A stretch of DNA of 64,000 nucleotides from Siphonodentalium dalli (lineage: Eukaryota > Mollusca > Scaphopoda > Gadilida > Siphonodentaliidae), in the NCBI GenBank assembly GCA_032622095.1, contig CP136065.1:209540151-209604150 (forward strand). Direction: 5' to 3'. This document shows, piece after piece, positions 11,854 to 24,250 of the stretch (the first letter of the stretch is position 1; every line of letters starts with the position of its first letter). The notes beneath the pieces are model-generated. The model did not search any database and was not told the DNA's origin. It saw only the letters and a list, made by a program, of their open reading frames with translations. Both the position numbers and the translations under genes were made by a program.

Positions 11854-12318
11854 CCCTTTCATGACGGGAGCTTCATGAATTGTTGCGAAAACCCTGTGCC
11901 AATGCATTCTCTTGTATATGCGAGTCGACCATAGGTCGCCTCGCATATATAAGAGAATGCATTGGCCTAATAAATTTTAAATTATTTTGTATAATTGTTA
12001 AAGAATGTAACAAAAAATGATAAAATTGTTAAAGAATAAAAATAAATATATAAAAATAAAAAAAATTATAAATTATTTTATAGAATTTAAGAACAAAAAA
12101 TGATAATTTTTTTTATCAAAATTGTAAAAGAATGTAAAAAAAATGATAATGATTATTAAAGAATGTAAGAAAAATTGATAAAAAAATTATAAAGATTTGT
12201 TAGGCCAATGCATTATCTTATATATGCGAGGCGACCTGTGGTCAACTCGCATATATAAGAGAATACATTGGCACAGGGTCTTTAATGTCGCGCCAGCGTA
12301 GCTCCCGTCATGAAAGGG
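11854..12318. mobile_element. Family A' MITE, copy A3
   Basis: Termini ccctttcatgacgggagct and the complement agctcccgtcatgaaaggg, flanked by TTAA at 11850-11853 and 12319-12322. The outer arms differ from family A, but the interior carries the same two hairpins around an AT-rich spacer with expanded A/T runs. The TTAA and CCCTTT ends again point to piggyBac-type movement. Confidence 0.9.
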
Positions 12319-12418
12319 TTAAACGGAGGAAGCTCAATTGAACCTTGAAATTATGTCTACATAATTCTAAAGGAGGGATAAGAAAGGTGGATAAATATAA
12401 TTAAGTACCAAGCTTTAA

Positions 12419-12811
12419 CCCTTTACCCAACAGAAGGGCCCTGTGCCAATGCATTCTCTTATATATGCGAGTCGACCATAGGTCGCCTCGCATATATAAG
12501 AGAATGCATTGGCTTAACACATTAAAAATTATAAAATTGTTAAAGAATGTAAGAAAAAATGGTAAAAAGTGTTAAAAAAAAGATTTTTTTTAGGCCAATG
12601 CATTCTCTTATATATGCGAGGCGACCTATGGTCGACTCGCATATATAAGAGAATGCATTGGCACAGGGCATAACTGTAACTATCACAATGTGGTCAAGGA
12701 GCCGGTTCCAATGATATCCATATTTGTATGGTTCTATTGAGACAGACCGAAGATATTTTAGGCTGTTGAATCTTTATTTGGCCGGTTTTGGCCGGTTTGT
12801 TGGGTAAAGGG
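12419..12811. mobile_element. Family A MITE, copy A4 (opposite orientation)
   Basis: Same 390-bp element as A1 but inverted, so the ggccggttttggccgg arm lies on the right. TTAA flanks are at 12415-12418 and 12812-12815. It lies only 100 bp from A3. Confidence 0.93.
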
Positions 12812-12815
12812 TTAA

Positions 12816-14708
12816 TGTACTCAGAAAACAATTGTCGAAGTCATAGCAGTGTTCCTGTTGCCTTCACTTTTTCGCACTGAAAGTGACACAAATGCTCTTA
12901 AGTTTACCATATCAGGAATAGATTAATAAATACTTATATTTTTGGCAACGACGAAGAAGAATCGCAGCCCGCTATTTTCTAAGTTAGATTGCTTGTATTA
13001 GTCTTTGTCAGCATAAACAGTCTGTATACGAGTGTTTAAGAAATAAATTGTTCCATAGAACCAGACTGTGTATAACATCAGGGAGCATAAACTCACCGAA
13101 CTTCAAATCACCACATGACTTTGATGAATGGATTGAATTCGCTTCAGCTTAATTCCATTGATCGTCCTCGTAAGGATATTCATGTCTACGTCTCTGCAAT
13201 TTGGTTTGAATGCAAAGTGTTGTTATTTCCTATGTATTAACCGTTTCCTCTTTGAATAAAGCGACAGAAACTGTAATAGTTCGAGTAGTTTGCAAGATAT
13301 TTTAACCACAAACGATAAAAGAAAATTTTAAAAGTCTTCGTTTCGTTTCATTCCTGTTATATATCGTAGCGTTTTTCTCACTATTGCCCAATGTTTGCAA
13401 TAGTTAGGAGATAAACTTACTGTGTTTCATTGAATATTCGGGGGTTCGAGCATGGAAACAGTTTATGAACGAGCCGGCTTGCCAAATAAAGATATGTATT
13501 TCATTTTCTGCATGGTAATGCAATCCACCAAAAACATTTAAAGAAACCACGAAATGCGCTTCCTATCGCCATTACATGCCATGAAGTGAGATATCATTTT
13601 CCGGTCATCAAATCTCTGGGTACGTTCCATGAGTTTACTCGGAACAGCGCCCGTACAACTTCATGTCAACGGTATTTATATCAAACATATGTGAGAGGTT
13701 GACTCGATTACTCGACTCCTGACTGCGCGGTGACGTATTTTACGCTCGTTGTTAAAACGTGGTGCAAAATGTATTAAAATCGATCAGCGATCAATGCTGG
13801 TGAATCGATAATAAAGTTAGCAACTACATGTATCGACTAACCAGACTGTATGTTTCAGAGACAAATATTCAACTGGAATTACCATGCACAATATTTACCC
13901 TATGTTAGACCAGATAGAACCCCGGACTTGAAGATTAGGTCAGCATGACATAGGCTGTTTATATAATTGAGCCCTGTATGCCATAGGCTGCTTATCTAAT
14001 TTAGCCCCTGTCACATGAAAGCAAAACATCGATGACGCCCACTAATAGAAGAGACACAAGGGTAACAAGAAAACAAGAAATGGTAACGCCCTCAAGATCA
14101 TATTATTAGGCATATATATAAATTATAACACAAACTATATTGGTTCATGAATGCACCACCTAAGAATTCCGTTGAAAACAAATAATCCTTCAAATTATTA
14201 CAAAAACTACGACTTATTACTGCAGGTTTCTCATTCACCACACCAGAAAGCCTCTAAATGCGGACAAAAAATCTACTGATCGGATTAAATACACGACCGA
14301 CACTTCGCACAAGGACCTTTATTCTATATTCCAACTGAGAAATACTTCATCAGCAAAGTTAGCTGTTATATTATGCATTGTGTTCCCGCAATATAATCTC
14401 CAAGAGTGGCCCAGCCATTGTTCATGATTTCAGTAATCATAGGCCAGATTTGAATGAACTGTGTTTGCTCACGAACCACAACTTGATGTGGGGGGGGGGA
14501 TATGCCCGTGTAACGGGTTTTGTCCACTAACTTTTATGCAGTGGTATGTTCCTTTCTATTCAGTTATATATGAATATGTGATCATTATCTTAGTCGTGAT
14601 GTGTTATGTTTGAATGATAGTTAGTATACGATCGTGGGTAGGCATATAGGAGATAACACTATCTACACGCGACATGTTTTGTATATTAATTTCTTTTGGA
14701 ATATACAT
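12816..14708. other. Unassigned, no gene seen
   Basis: About 1.9 kb without a convincing open frame. 14055-14130 carries the first part of repeat H (agaaatggtaacgccctcaagatca). A short partial duplication (cataggctg) lies near 13950-13995, and an 8-9 base G run near 14492. Confidence 0.5.
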
Positions 14709-14806
14709 CTTGTACATGTATCTCCGTCTTGTACATGTATCTCCGTCTTGTACATGTATCTCCGTCTTGTACATGTATCTCCGTCTTGTACATGTATCTC
14801 CGTCAT
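14709..14806. repeat. 19-bp minisatellite, about 5 copies
   Basis: Exact tandem copies of cttgtacatgtatctccgt. The unit contains the self-complementary word gtacatgtac-like tacatgta. The open frames through it on both strands are artefacts of the repeat. Confidence 0.95.
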
Positions 14807-16454
14807 CATAGAATGGACATGAATGATGTTTGGTATATTCATGAACCACAATGTGATGGAGAACATACACACGACACTGGCTTTGTCATCGCAAGCCGCA
14901 TTTTATTGCCTGTGTTTCCGATCCGAAGTGGATATTTTTACATGAGACACAGAATATACTGATTTCTCAACCTTGTATTTGCAACACATCTGTAATAGCA
15001 GGACCTTCCGCATATTTTTTTTTATTGATATCACACTATTCTTAACGGAAAAGCTTTTGTCCATCGGGTTCGAGAAATTATTATTCAAGCAAGCAAATGG
15101 GGTCCGTGAGACATGGCTTTTTTGGGTGCTGTCAGATGTATTAGAGACTGGAAATCCGTGGCATATAGGATAGATAGTTACCATACCAAGTGTTTTCCAC
15201 CAGCCAACTGCCCGTACCAATGATTCGTGTAAATCGTTTCAGAATGGCTCATTTTTATTAAAATAGAGTGAGTAAAATCCCTGAACCAGTCTGTTCAGTT
15301 AGCGTAGAATCATTCATATTCATATTCAATAGGGCCGGTTTTGATCAGTCATGTTTTCTCTAATTATGACACATATAGAGGTGAGTGCATTCGTCATTAC
15401 ATATATATCCGCATAAAAACTGATAATATCTTTATCTTAGTAATCTCAGCCCGAATTAAGACATCTTTCTAGTTAAGCCACATCAGAAAATTAGTAACTT
15501 AAGCGAAAAGCCGCATTTGATGTGCGGGGGCGGGCACTTGTTGAATTATTACCATCGTATGACGTTGTCAGCAGTATAATAATCCCACAAACGCTCCGAA
15601 CGCCGAACATATGGTGTTTATCGGTCATATAACGAGACCAGCTACAGTCGTTTATGATAATATTTCTGGCGGTAATTAGATTATATACTACACGAGAGTC
15701 CAATATATGTGTTATAATGGACACCATTACATACTGTGTGTTATTTTAGGCTCGCCGTAAATTGCAAAATTAATGACTCTGACCGACTCTTATGGCCGTC
15801 ATATTAGGCCATTCGGTCATCGTCACACATGTGTAATATTGACACATATTTAACACTGAGAACTATGACACTGGCTTGTGATAATAGACAGTTTTAGATA
15901 GATTCAGTATATGTAAGATAATAAGTTCCAACAGTACATCATTTCAGGAAATGGACCATTCGTTCCATTCGATGAAATATTGTAAAATTTGAAGCTGGTG
16001 TCCGCCTTTAAAACAGCACCGTCATAAATTTTTAACCCGCATTCGGTCCAAAACAGAGTGGATACCGTGTTGTCGGCCATGTCTCACGCTCATTGGCTGC
16101 GCGAATGGTCTGACAGCTGAACCCATGCATTGTCAACTTAATGGACTGTCAGTACCCCATTACTTGTTCAACCGGCGACTGCACATGACGTATACCTAGA
16201 GTGAGCACTTTCCACGATTGAGAAGTACGTGTACGCGCACACACTGGCACGTTTCCTTGGCAAGCTGGTATTTGTACCATGTCCGATTGTCGTTTATTAT
16301 GCTGACATTGTGCCGGCTCTCTGTCGTGGGAGACGGACAAACCATGCACCACCTATGACTAGTGATACCGTATGGACCATTATATTTTGTCCGTAAGTGA
16401 AGGCCAGTGTTGTCGGAGTGCTGCTCTTATCTCCAGCTGCTAATTGACACCCTT
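14807..16454. other. Unassigned, no gene seen
   Basis: Short overlapping frames on both strands, none with a recognisable family. Nothing beyond a small imperfect palindrome near 15780-15825 (tgaccgac ... ggtca). Confidence 0.45.
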
Positions 16455-18520
16455 CGCATAATGAACTACTACCGATAGGAATTACGAATAGCTAATAGTA
16501 GTCGCACAATCAACTACTACCGATAGGAATTACGAATAGCTAATAGTAGTCGCATAATGAACTACTACCGATAGGAATTAAGAATAGCTAATAGTAGTCG
16601 CATAATGAATTACTACCGATAGGAATTACGAATAGCTAATAGTAGTCGCATAATGAACTAGTACCGATAGGAATTATGAATAGCTAATAGTAGTCGCATA
16701 AGGAACTACTACCGATAGGAATTAAGAATAGCTAATAGTAGTCGCATAATGAACTACTACCGATGGGAATTAAGAATAGCTAATAGTAGTCGCATAATGA
16801 ACTACTACCGATAGGAATTACGCATAGCTAATAGTAGTCGCATAATGAACTACTACCGATAGGAATTAAGAATAGCTAATAGTAGTCGCATAATGAATTA
16901 CTACCGATAGGAATTAAGAATAGCTAATAGTAGTCGCATAATGAATTACTACCGATAGGAATTACGAATAGCTAATAGTAGTCGCATAATGAACTACTAC
17001 CGATAGGAATTACGCATAGCTAATAGTAGTCGCATAATGAATTACTACCGATAGGAATTAAGAATAGCTAATAGTAGTCGCATAATGAACTACTACCGAT
17101 GGGAATTAAGAATAGCTAATAGTAGTCGCATAATGAATTACTACCGATAGGAATTACGAATAGCTAATAGTAGTCGCATAATGAACTAGTACCGATAGGA
17201 ATTATGAATAGCTAATAGTAGTCGCATAAGGAACTACTACCGATAGGAATTAAGAATATCTAATAGTAGTCGCATAATGAACTACTACCGATGGGAATTA
17301 AGAATAGCTAATAGTAGTCGCATAATGAATTACTACCGATAGGAATTACGAATAGCTAATAGTAGTCGCATAATGAACTAGTACCGATAGGAATTATGAA
17401 TAGCTAATAGTAGTCGCATAAGGAACTACTACCGATAGGAATTACGAATAGCTAATAGTAGTCGCATAATGAACTACTACCGATAGGAATTACGAATAGC
17501 TAATAGTAGTCGCATAATGAACTACTACCGATATGAATTACGAATAGCTAATAGTAGTCGCATAATGATCTACTACATACATGAAAAAGAATAGCTTATA
17601 ATAGTCGCATAATGAATTACTACCAACAGGAATTACGAATATAGTATAGTAGTCGCACAATGAACTACTACAGACATGAAAAACGAATAGCTTATAGTAG
17701 TCGCATAATGAACTACTACCAACGGGAATTACGAATATATTATAGTAGTCGCATAATGAACTACTACCGATAGGAATTACGAATAGCTAATAGTAGTCGC
17801 ATAATGAACTACTACCGATAGGAATTACGAATAGCTAATAGTAGTCGCATAATGAACTACTACCGATATGAATTACGAATAGCTAATAGTAGTCACACAA
17901 TGAACTACTACTGCTATGAATTACGAATAGCTAATAGTAGTCGCACAATGAACTTCTATCGATATGAATTAAGAATAGCTAATAGTAGTCGCATAATGAA
18001 CTACTACCGATATGAATTACGAATAGCTAATAGTAGTCGCATAATGAACTACTACTGCTAGCCATCACGAATAGCTCATAGCAGTCGCACAATGAACTAC
18101 TACATACATGAAAAAGAATAGCTTATAATAGTCGCATAATGAATTACTACCAACAGGAATTACGAATATAGTATAGTAGTCGCACAATGAACTACTACAG
18201 ACATGAAAAACGAATAGCTTATAGTAGTCGCATAATGAACTACTACCAACGGGAATTACGAATATATTATAGTAGTCGCATTATGAACTACTACTGGCAG
18301 GAATGGCGAATAGCTTATAGTAGTCGCATAACGAATTACAACTGATAGGAATTACGAATATATTGTGGTAGTCGCATAATGAACTAATACTGATAGGAAT
18401 GACGAATAGCTTTTTAAAAGTTGAATCTTGTACTAATGCTGATAAGAGTTACAAATAGCTTATAGTAGTTGCATAACGAACTACTACTGATAGGAACTAC
18501 GAATAGCTTATAGTTGTTTG
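16455..18520. repeat. 48-bp satellite array, about 43 copies
   Basis: The unit starts cgcataatgaactactacc and ends gaatagctaatagtagt. The actacta and tagtagt words at its two ends can pair, so each unit can form a small hairpin. Variant units recur 11 units apart: a tagtacc/attatg pair at about 16656 and 17184, and a diverged four-unit block at about 17566-17757 that returns at about 18093-18285 (527 bp later). Copies decay at the right end. 48 bp is 16 codons, so open frames with a 16-residue period appear. Confidence 0.97.
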
Positions 18521-19280
18521 CATTTTTTCCCGACAGTCCAAAAAATCATTTCGCAGAATTGATGACTATATACGAGTCAGTTTGTAAGAAAGTAGTGCCG
18601 TTCAAACTTCTTAACAATCATCAGTTTTAAAACATTTTGATATGATGTACAAATCAAATAAACAAGATTTCATCCTTTAATAACGTGTCACATGTATCAG
18701 GTGAAGGCCATTCTTCAGTTATTTTCACCACTAGCATTCCACGGTGTACTTGCTCCCCGATTCGGGAACCCATTTAGCGCCCTGATTCCATTATCCTATA
18801 GTAATGTGTCTAGCGATGCTTGAGACAAGGCCACATACCAGCGGACTCTTATGTATTATGTATCAAGGGTCAGTTTAATACTTAATTCGGGAGAAAACTG
18901 AGCCTATGTGTTCGGACTACTATATAGCAGCTATACGTAGCTAGTTACTCAGATCACAATCACGATACAGTCGCCTCGACAGATTATTTCGGACACATCG
19001 TGGACACATCAAAATATTATGGACGTACTTCACGACTATGAGTGACATTGTACATTGATTTTGCATCTGGTTGAGTAACCTAATTGTCAGGGTGACAGTT
19101 GGATTAGATATTGTCCTTGATCAAAGATACAATTAATTAACCACCGACCTTGACATAATGTGGTAAACTGTCGCTCAGTGGCCATCCAACTCAAGCCTAG
19201 TACGGTAAGGCCACGTTCATATGCTGGCAATTTTGCACTGCAAACTGCAAATATGCCATTTGCAAACTTGCCAAAATGGA
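18521..19280. other. Unassigned, no gene seen
   Basis: Single-copy-looking AT-rich sequence. No feature can be supported. Confidence 0.45.
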
Positions 19281-19284
19281 TTAA

Positions 19285-19647
19285 AGTGATGTGAAACACT
19301 CCGGTAGGGTGATCAAATAGAAATGTAGATTTTCTTGTTCAAAGTAGGTATTTTTACAAAATTTTATCCAAATTGACAACAAACACCGTCATTATTATAT
19401 ATTAATTAAATGTAGTGACTCTCGATGGGGAAATAATTTTCGTCAGTTTATCCCCGATAGATGCGTCCCAAATCGAGTAGTAAATATTTACAATTGGGCG
19501 TTGTTCAGACGATATTTTCTATGGATGGTAGTCGATTTGCTGCATATCTTCGGTGATGTTAGGAGAATGCTTAATTCCTCCAGTTGACATAGTTCCTGAA
19601 TACTATCTTACCAGTTTCACTTACCCGCACAAGTACATAATATGTCT
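19285..19647. mobile_element. Repeat family G, copy G1, TTAA-flanked
   Basis: Starts agtgatgtgaaacactccgg and ends ataatatgtct, bounded by TTAA at 19281-19284 and 19648-19651. Similar 364-bp copies lie at 28592-28955 and 29776-30141, also TTAA-bounded. The inverted ends are weak (AG..AT only), so the transposon type is uncertain. No coding capacity. Confidence 0.75.
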
Positions 19648-19730
19648 TTAATGTCGACAACTCATCATTAGTATTGATCACAGCTGTATTCTGTGATCAG
19701 TGATATCGATGAACTGCTTGACTTGACTTG

Positions 19731-20135
19731 AAACGTATTTTATTTGCAAATAATACTTATGAAGCCCCTCTCCCAATACAGTCGATTTAGATACAAAATG
19801 TTTACAAGATGACAGCTGAACATATCTACATGCATGATTTTGTTATTTTGTGGTGATTGATGTAGTGCCTTCCAGAGCATATTGCTATATGGGCTATGGC
19901 TGGTTTGGTAGCTATTACATTTGGTGGGGTTTGTGTGATTTTTGTTCGTTTTAACTAATGTTGGAGCAGGGTTTTGTGCAAAGGGGTATTTTCTTCATAC
20001 CGGTATATATATATATGTTAGTCAAGTGTTAGTCAGCTACTCTGGGAGACAGTACATACGGTAGATCAAGGTAATATAGAAGTGGTGATTGAGTGGGGGA
20101 GTAGGTCCATAAGTTGGGAGCCAGTAGATTACTAA
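19731..20135 (-). mobile_element. LINE 3' untranslated region (minus strand)
   Basis: Starts at acgtattttatttgcaa and carries the cccctctcccaatacag and tttacaagatgacag blocks shared with 3437-3560. It lies just 3' of the LINE coding relic at 20361-21916 in minus orientation, so I assign it to that element. Confidence 0.65.
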
Positions 20136-20340
20136 ACTGCGTAGTTCATATATTTGTCGGTGTACTGCGTAGTTCATATATTTGTCGGTGTACTGCGTAG
20201 TTCATATATCTGTCGGTGTACTGCGTAGTTCATATATTTGTCGATGTACTGCGTAGTTCATATATTTATCGGTGTACTATATTTATCGGTGTACTATATT
20301 TATCTGTGTACTATATTTATCGGTGTACTATATTTATCGT
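20136..20340. repeat. 28-bp then 17-bp minisatellite in LINE 3' region
   Basis: Five copies of a 28-bp unit (actgcgtagttcatatattt plus gtcggtgt) are followed by about five copies of its 17-bp shortened form (actatatttatcggtgt). The shorter unit looks derived from the longer by internal deletion. Confidence 0.9.
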
Positions 20341-20360
20341 GAATGTATTTTGTTTTAAAT

Positions 20361-21916
20361 TCAGTTATCGAAACGCTTTGTTGCTACAATATATTGCTGA
20401 ATTATATCGAACAGTTTCTTAATACTTTGGGACGAGATATATGGTATTCCGAAAAGAAATTCGTTAACATTGAGAATTTGAAGGCATTCGCGAGTCAATT
20501 TATCAGCGAGGACGGCTCGCTCGGACTGATACGAGGGGCAACTAAAGAAAAAAGGAAAGGCATCTTCGGATGGATTTCCACATAAGCACACACGGCTATC
20601 GGAGATATAATTGTTAAACATATCAGAGCGGAGTTCGCTACATCTGTTTCGGATGCGACAGTGTAGTATGCTGTTTTTTCGTTGTCCTGTGTAGAAGTAC
20701 AGAGGAGGGGCAGGTGAGGGGTCCAATTGTTGCAAATTAGTTTTAAATATCGAAAATTGGCCAACATCAGTGATTATTTTGTTATTTTTATAGTTTATTA
20801 TTTTTTGGTTGCCGACGGAAAAAAAATACTTTGTAATGTTCTGTATTACAGAAATATGAATAAAATTTGCCGGGTCGCCTCAAGTTGTAATCCGACACCT
20901 CGTTTGCTCTAGGGGGGGGGGAGTTTAGATGCTAGATAAGATGTGGCTTGTTCGTTTACTATTTATAGACTAGTTGCAGTTTGTGTATCTGTCGCCTTCT
21001 ATCGAGAGAAGGCCACCCCCACTTCTGCAGAACTGTGTTATTAGATGCAGAGCGAGTGATGCCACTGACAATCCGCCCAGCTTCGATGTGTGGTCGATCG
21101 AGTTTATCTAGGAGATATTGTGGAGCGCTGTCTTGATTGATTGATTGTTTATTTAACTCAATGTCACAATTAAGTGGCGAATACAGAGTAATCTGTAATC
21201 AAATAGGGGTAGTATATACGTTTTATAGATAATTTCAATTATTTTTCTGTCAAGTTGGTACTTCAGGCGCCTTAGTTGAGCTAATCGAGATGCAATCCGA
21301 TTTACCAGGCCGTCGTTATGGGAATTCCAATTGAGGTTTGACTGTAGTTCCAGACCAAGGTGTTTATGCGTGTCAACAAACGTTATTGTTTCATCAGCGA
21401 AATTAAGATCTGGGTGTTTTGTTTGCGGCGGCATTAACCCTTTACCCAACAAACCGGCCAAAACCGGCCAAATAAAGCTTCAACAGCCTAAAATATCTTC
21501 GGTCTGTCTCAATAGAACCATACAAATATGGATATCATTGGAACCGGCTCCTTGACCACATTGTGATAGTTACAGTTATGTCCTGTGCCAATGCATTCTC
21601 TTATATATGCGAGTCGACCATATGTCGCCTCGCATATATAAGAGAATGCATTGGCCTAAAACACTTTTTACCATTTTTTCTTACATTCTTTAACAATTTT
21701 ATAATTTTTAATGTGTTAAGCCAATGCATTCTCTTATATATGCGAGGCGACCTATGGTCGACTCGCATATATAAGAGAATGCATTGGCACAGGGCCGTTT
21801 TGTTTGGGTAAAGGGTTAATGAGAAGAAAATTTCAACCGTTTGTGTCGGGTTAAAGCTGACCAACCATTTTCAGGACCATGCCGATATTTTTACAATATC
21901 ACTATTCATAGCGGTT
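20361..21916 (-). pseudogene. LINE ORF2 C-terminal half, broken, minus strand
   Basis: Read on the minus strand from about 21916: NSDIVKISAWS.KWLVSFNP, then (after the A5 insertion) FADETITFVDTHKHLGLELQ, RLAQLRRLKYQLDRK, an ARIVSG.TRS-like segment near 21080 (read as GRIVSGITRSAS) and finally 20735-20361 with ILHCRIRNRCSEL and CLCGNPSEDAFPFFFSCPSY. This is the thumb and C-terminal Cys/His region of CR1/Jockey-like ORF2. The catalytic palm is missing (5'-truncated). A5 (21438-21815) is inserted in frame: removing it and one TTAA gives FSLMPPQTK across the junction. The upstream end meets an opposite-strand LINE at about 21917. Confidence 0.88.
21438..21815. mobile_element. Family A MITE, copy A5, in a LINE frame
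   Basis: ccctttacccaaca termini with TTAA at 21434-21437 and 21816-21819. It is slightly shorter than A1 through a reduced spacer after the first hairpin. It interrupts a minus-strand LINE ORF2 whose frame is restored when the element plus one TTAA is removed, which confirms the boundaries. Confidence 0.95.
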
Positions 21917-21917
21917 G

Positions 21918-24190
21918 CAACGTCTGTTGAAGTGTGCGTCCCACTATATAAACCAAAATCCTACAAATGTTCTGTGTGGAATTACTCAAAGGGCAATTAT
22001 GATAGATTAAACTTGGAACTCATGCGTTTCTAAATGAAATTAAGACAAATGAAAATGAAATTCTTGAAATCCTAAAATGCCTTCCTGTTAAAAAGGCAAA
22101 CGGTCCTGATGGGATAAACAATACATTGCTCAAACACGCAGCTCCATCAGTAAACCTCTACGTTATATTTTTAATAAATCTTTTATGAGCGGCTGTTTCC
22201 CCGAAGCATGGAAAAGGGCAAACATAATAGCAATATTTAAAAATGGTGACCGTCACGATCCAAACAAATATCGTCCCATCTCATTAATAAGTTGTGTTGG
22301 TAAAATACTAGAAAAAGTAGTCTTCAACAAAGTCTTTAATCATTTAAATATAAACAACTTATTATACAAATACCAATCCGGTTTTATACCAGGTCACAGT
22401 ACTGAACTACAACTTATTGAAATATTTCACAATATACACCACGCTGTAGACAATGAACAAAGCACGTGCGCTGTTTTCTGTGACATCTCGAAAGCTTTTG
22501 ACAAAGTATGGCACCAAGGTCTCTTACTTAAACTAAAACACTATGGAATAACAGACACTCTGCTTAAATGGTTTACAAATGATCTCGAAGGGCGGCAGCA
22601 AAGGGTGCAAATAAATTCTAGCTTTTCAAAATATTCGCCAATAACGGCAGGGGTCCCCCAAGGGTCTGTGGTCGGCCCTTTGCTCTTTTTAATCTACATA
22701 AATGATATTGCAGACAATATTAAATCGCATGTTAGATTATACGCGGACGACACATGCCTCATAAATTCCGATACGGACATTCAAAGCCTTAAACAAAGTG
22801 TAAATAAAGACATGGAACAAATAACAAAAAGTGGGCCGATACAATGGCTAGTGAAATTCAATAATTCTAAGACAAAAATAAAAATGTTTACAAGTTCACA
22901 AAGCCCTGAGAGACCGAATATTCTAAACAACACACGCATCTAGGCATGGAAATAGATGACGAATTAACATGGGACAGTTATATAGAAAATGTATGTACCA
23001 GAGCTTATGCTAAATTATCCCAACTACGAAGACTGAAGTATATTTTGAACCGCAAAACTCTTGAAATCCTCTATTTATCACACGTACGTCCAATCATGGA
23101 ATATGCGAGTAGTGTCTGGGCTGGAGCACCAGATAAGTTACTTAAACAACTTGATGATGTAGAATACGAAACTGCACGAATAATAAGTGGCTGCACGAGA
23201 TCAGTATCCCACAAACGTCTACTAACCGAAATGGGTTGGGAAACACTCTCAGATAGAAGGCAATTAAAGAGTTTTTCACTTTTTCATAACATTGTCAATC
23301 ACAACGTGCCCAAATATTTAGTCGACTTACTTCCCCCCAAATTTTCTGACATAAGTGACCACGATACGAGATTTGCGTAAAACTTTATACATTTTAAACC
23401 CAATTCCAAACGAATGGAGTCAACGTTCATGCCCACGTGTGTAAAAAACTGGAATGCAACCAAAATTGAGACTCGAGATCTCCGCCACCAATGTTATGTA
23501 AACTAAATTAAACCTATAACACCCAAACTACCAAAGTACTACACTGTCGGAAAGTGGACTGAAAATATATTTCACTGTAGATTACGATGTGAATGTAGCA
23601 ACTTGCAATCCGATAATGTCCAAAATCACATTGCAAATTCAAAAGACTGCACCTGTGGAAACGGCGAAGAAAATGCCTTTCATTATTTATTTGATTGCCA
23701 CCTACATTCAATCCCAATAATTCGTCTATTAAATAAATTACTTCCTTACAATATTTATTCATTAAAAATTTAGCTTTTTGGAAATCCTGCACTTCCTGAT
23801 TGTGACAACATGAAATTTTTCTTGGCTGTACCGTCATGCATACGCGAGACAAATCAGGATTCTTTTAACTAACTCTGCTAAATAATGATACGTACAAGCC
23901 AGCAAGCGAAACAAACAAACCCGACTTTAAACAAATACTTATACAAACTTATGACTAACTCGGGGTGGGGTGACCGGTGTCTATATGTTCAACTTGTTTT
24001 GGTAGTCATGTTGCTTTGCCATTACTAATTATTTATTTTTCAGTATAATAACATATGGGAGAGGCGGTACCCATAATTGAGTCAGCACTTGTCCTCCAAT
24101 CCCATTGTCTGTATACACAAATGTATGTGTCATATATCATGTGTTATATAAATTAGACAACTAAATATGTTTAAACTAAACTAACTGCTT
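21918..24190 (+). mobile_element. CR1/Jockey-like LINE, 5'-truncated, plus strand
   Basis: Begins inside the end of an endonuclease-type region (YKPKSYKCSVWNYSKGNYD near 21940-22005) and runs through reverse transcriptase to a 3' untranslated part with gggagaggcggtac and tccaatccca near 24058-24110, the complement of the 3' blocks seen in minus-strand LINEs. The 5' end abuts the minus-strand relic at about 21917. The 3' end lies tail to tail with another LINE at about 24240. Confidence 0.85.
22050..23760 (+). pseudogene. LINE reverse transcriptase ORF2 with frameshifts
   Basis: Reverse transcriptase for target-primed integration. KKANGPDGI (about 22092) opens the domain in another frame. The main open stretch 22185-22943 has YRPISLISCVGKILEKV (residues 29-45), QSGFIPGHST (64-73), motif A CDISKAFDKVW (D100), motif B AGVPQGSVVGPLLF (155-168) and an intact YADD (186-189). 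Thus all three catalytic aspartates survive. A one-base frameshift near 22930 moves the reading to 22946-23380 (RRLKYILNRKTLEILY, ARIISGCTRSVSHKRL), followed by the C-terminal IFHCRLRCECSNL and CTCGNGEENAFHYLFDCH at about 23560-23700. Further frameshifts lie near 22150 and after 23380. The endonuclease is mostly missing. Confidence 0.9.
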
Positions 24191-24250
24191 ACAATATGTT
24201 AAAATCACGTTGTGTGTTGGCATTTTAGATAAGTCAAACCAATTTTTTTT

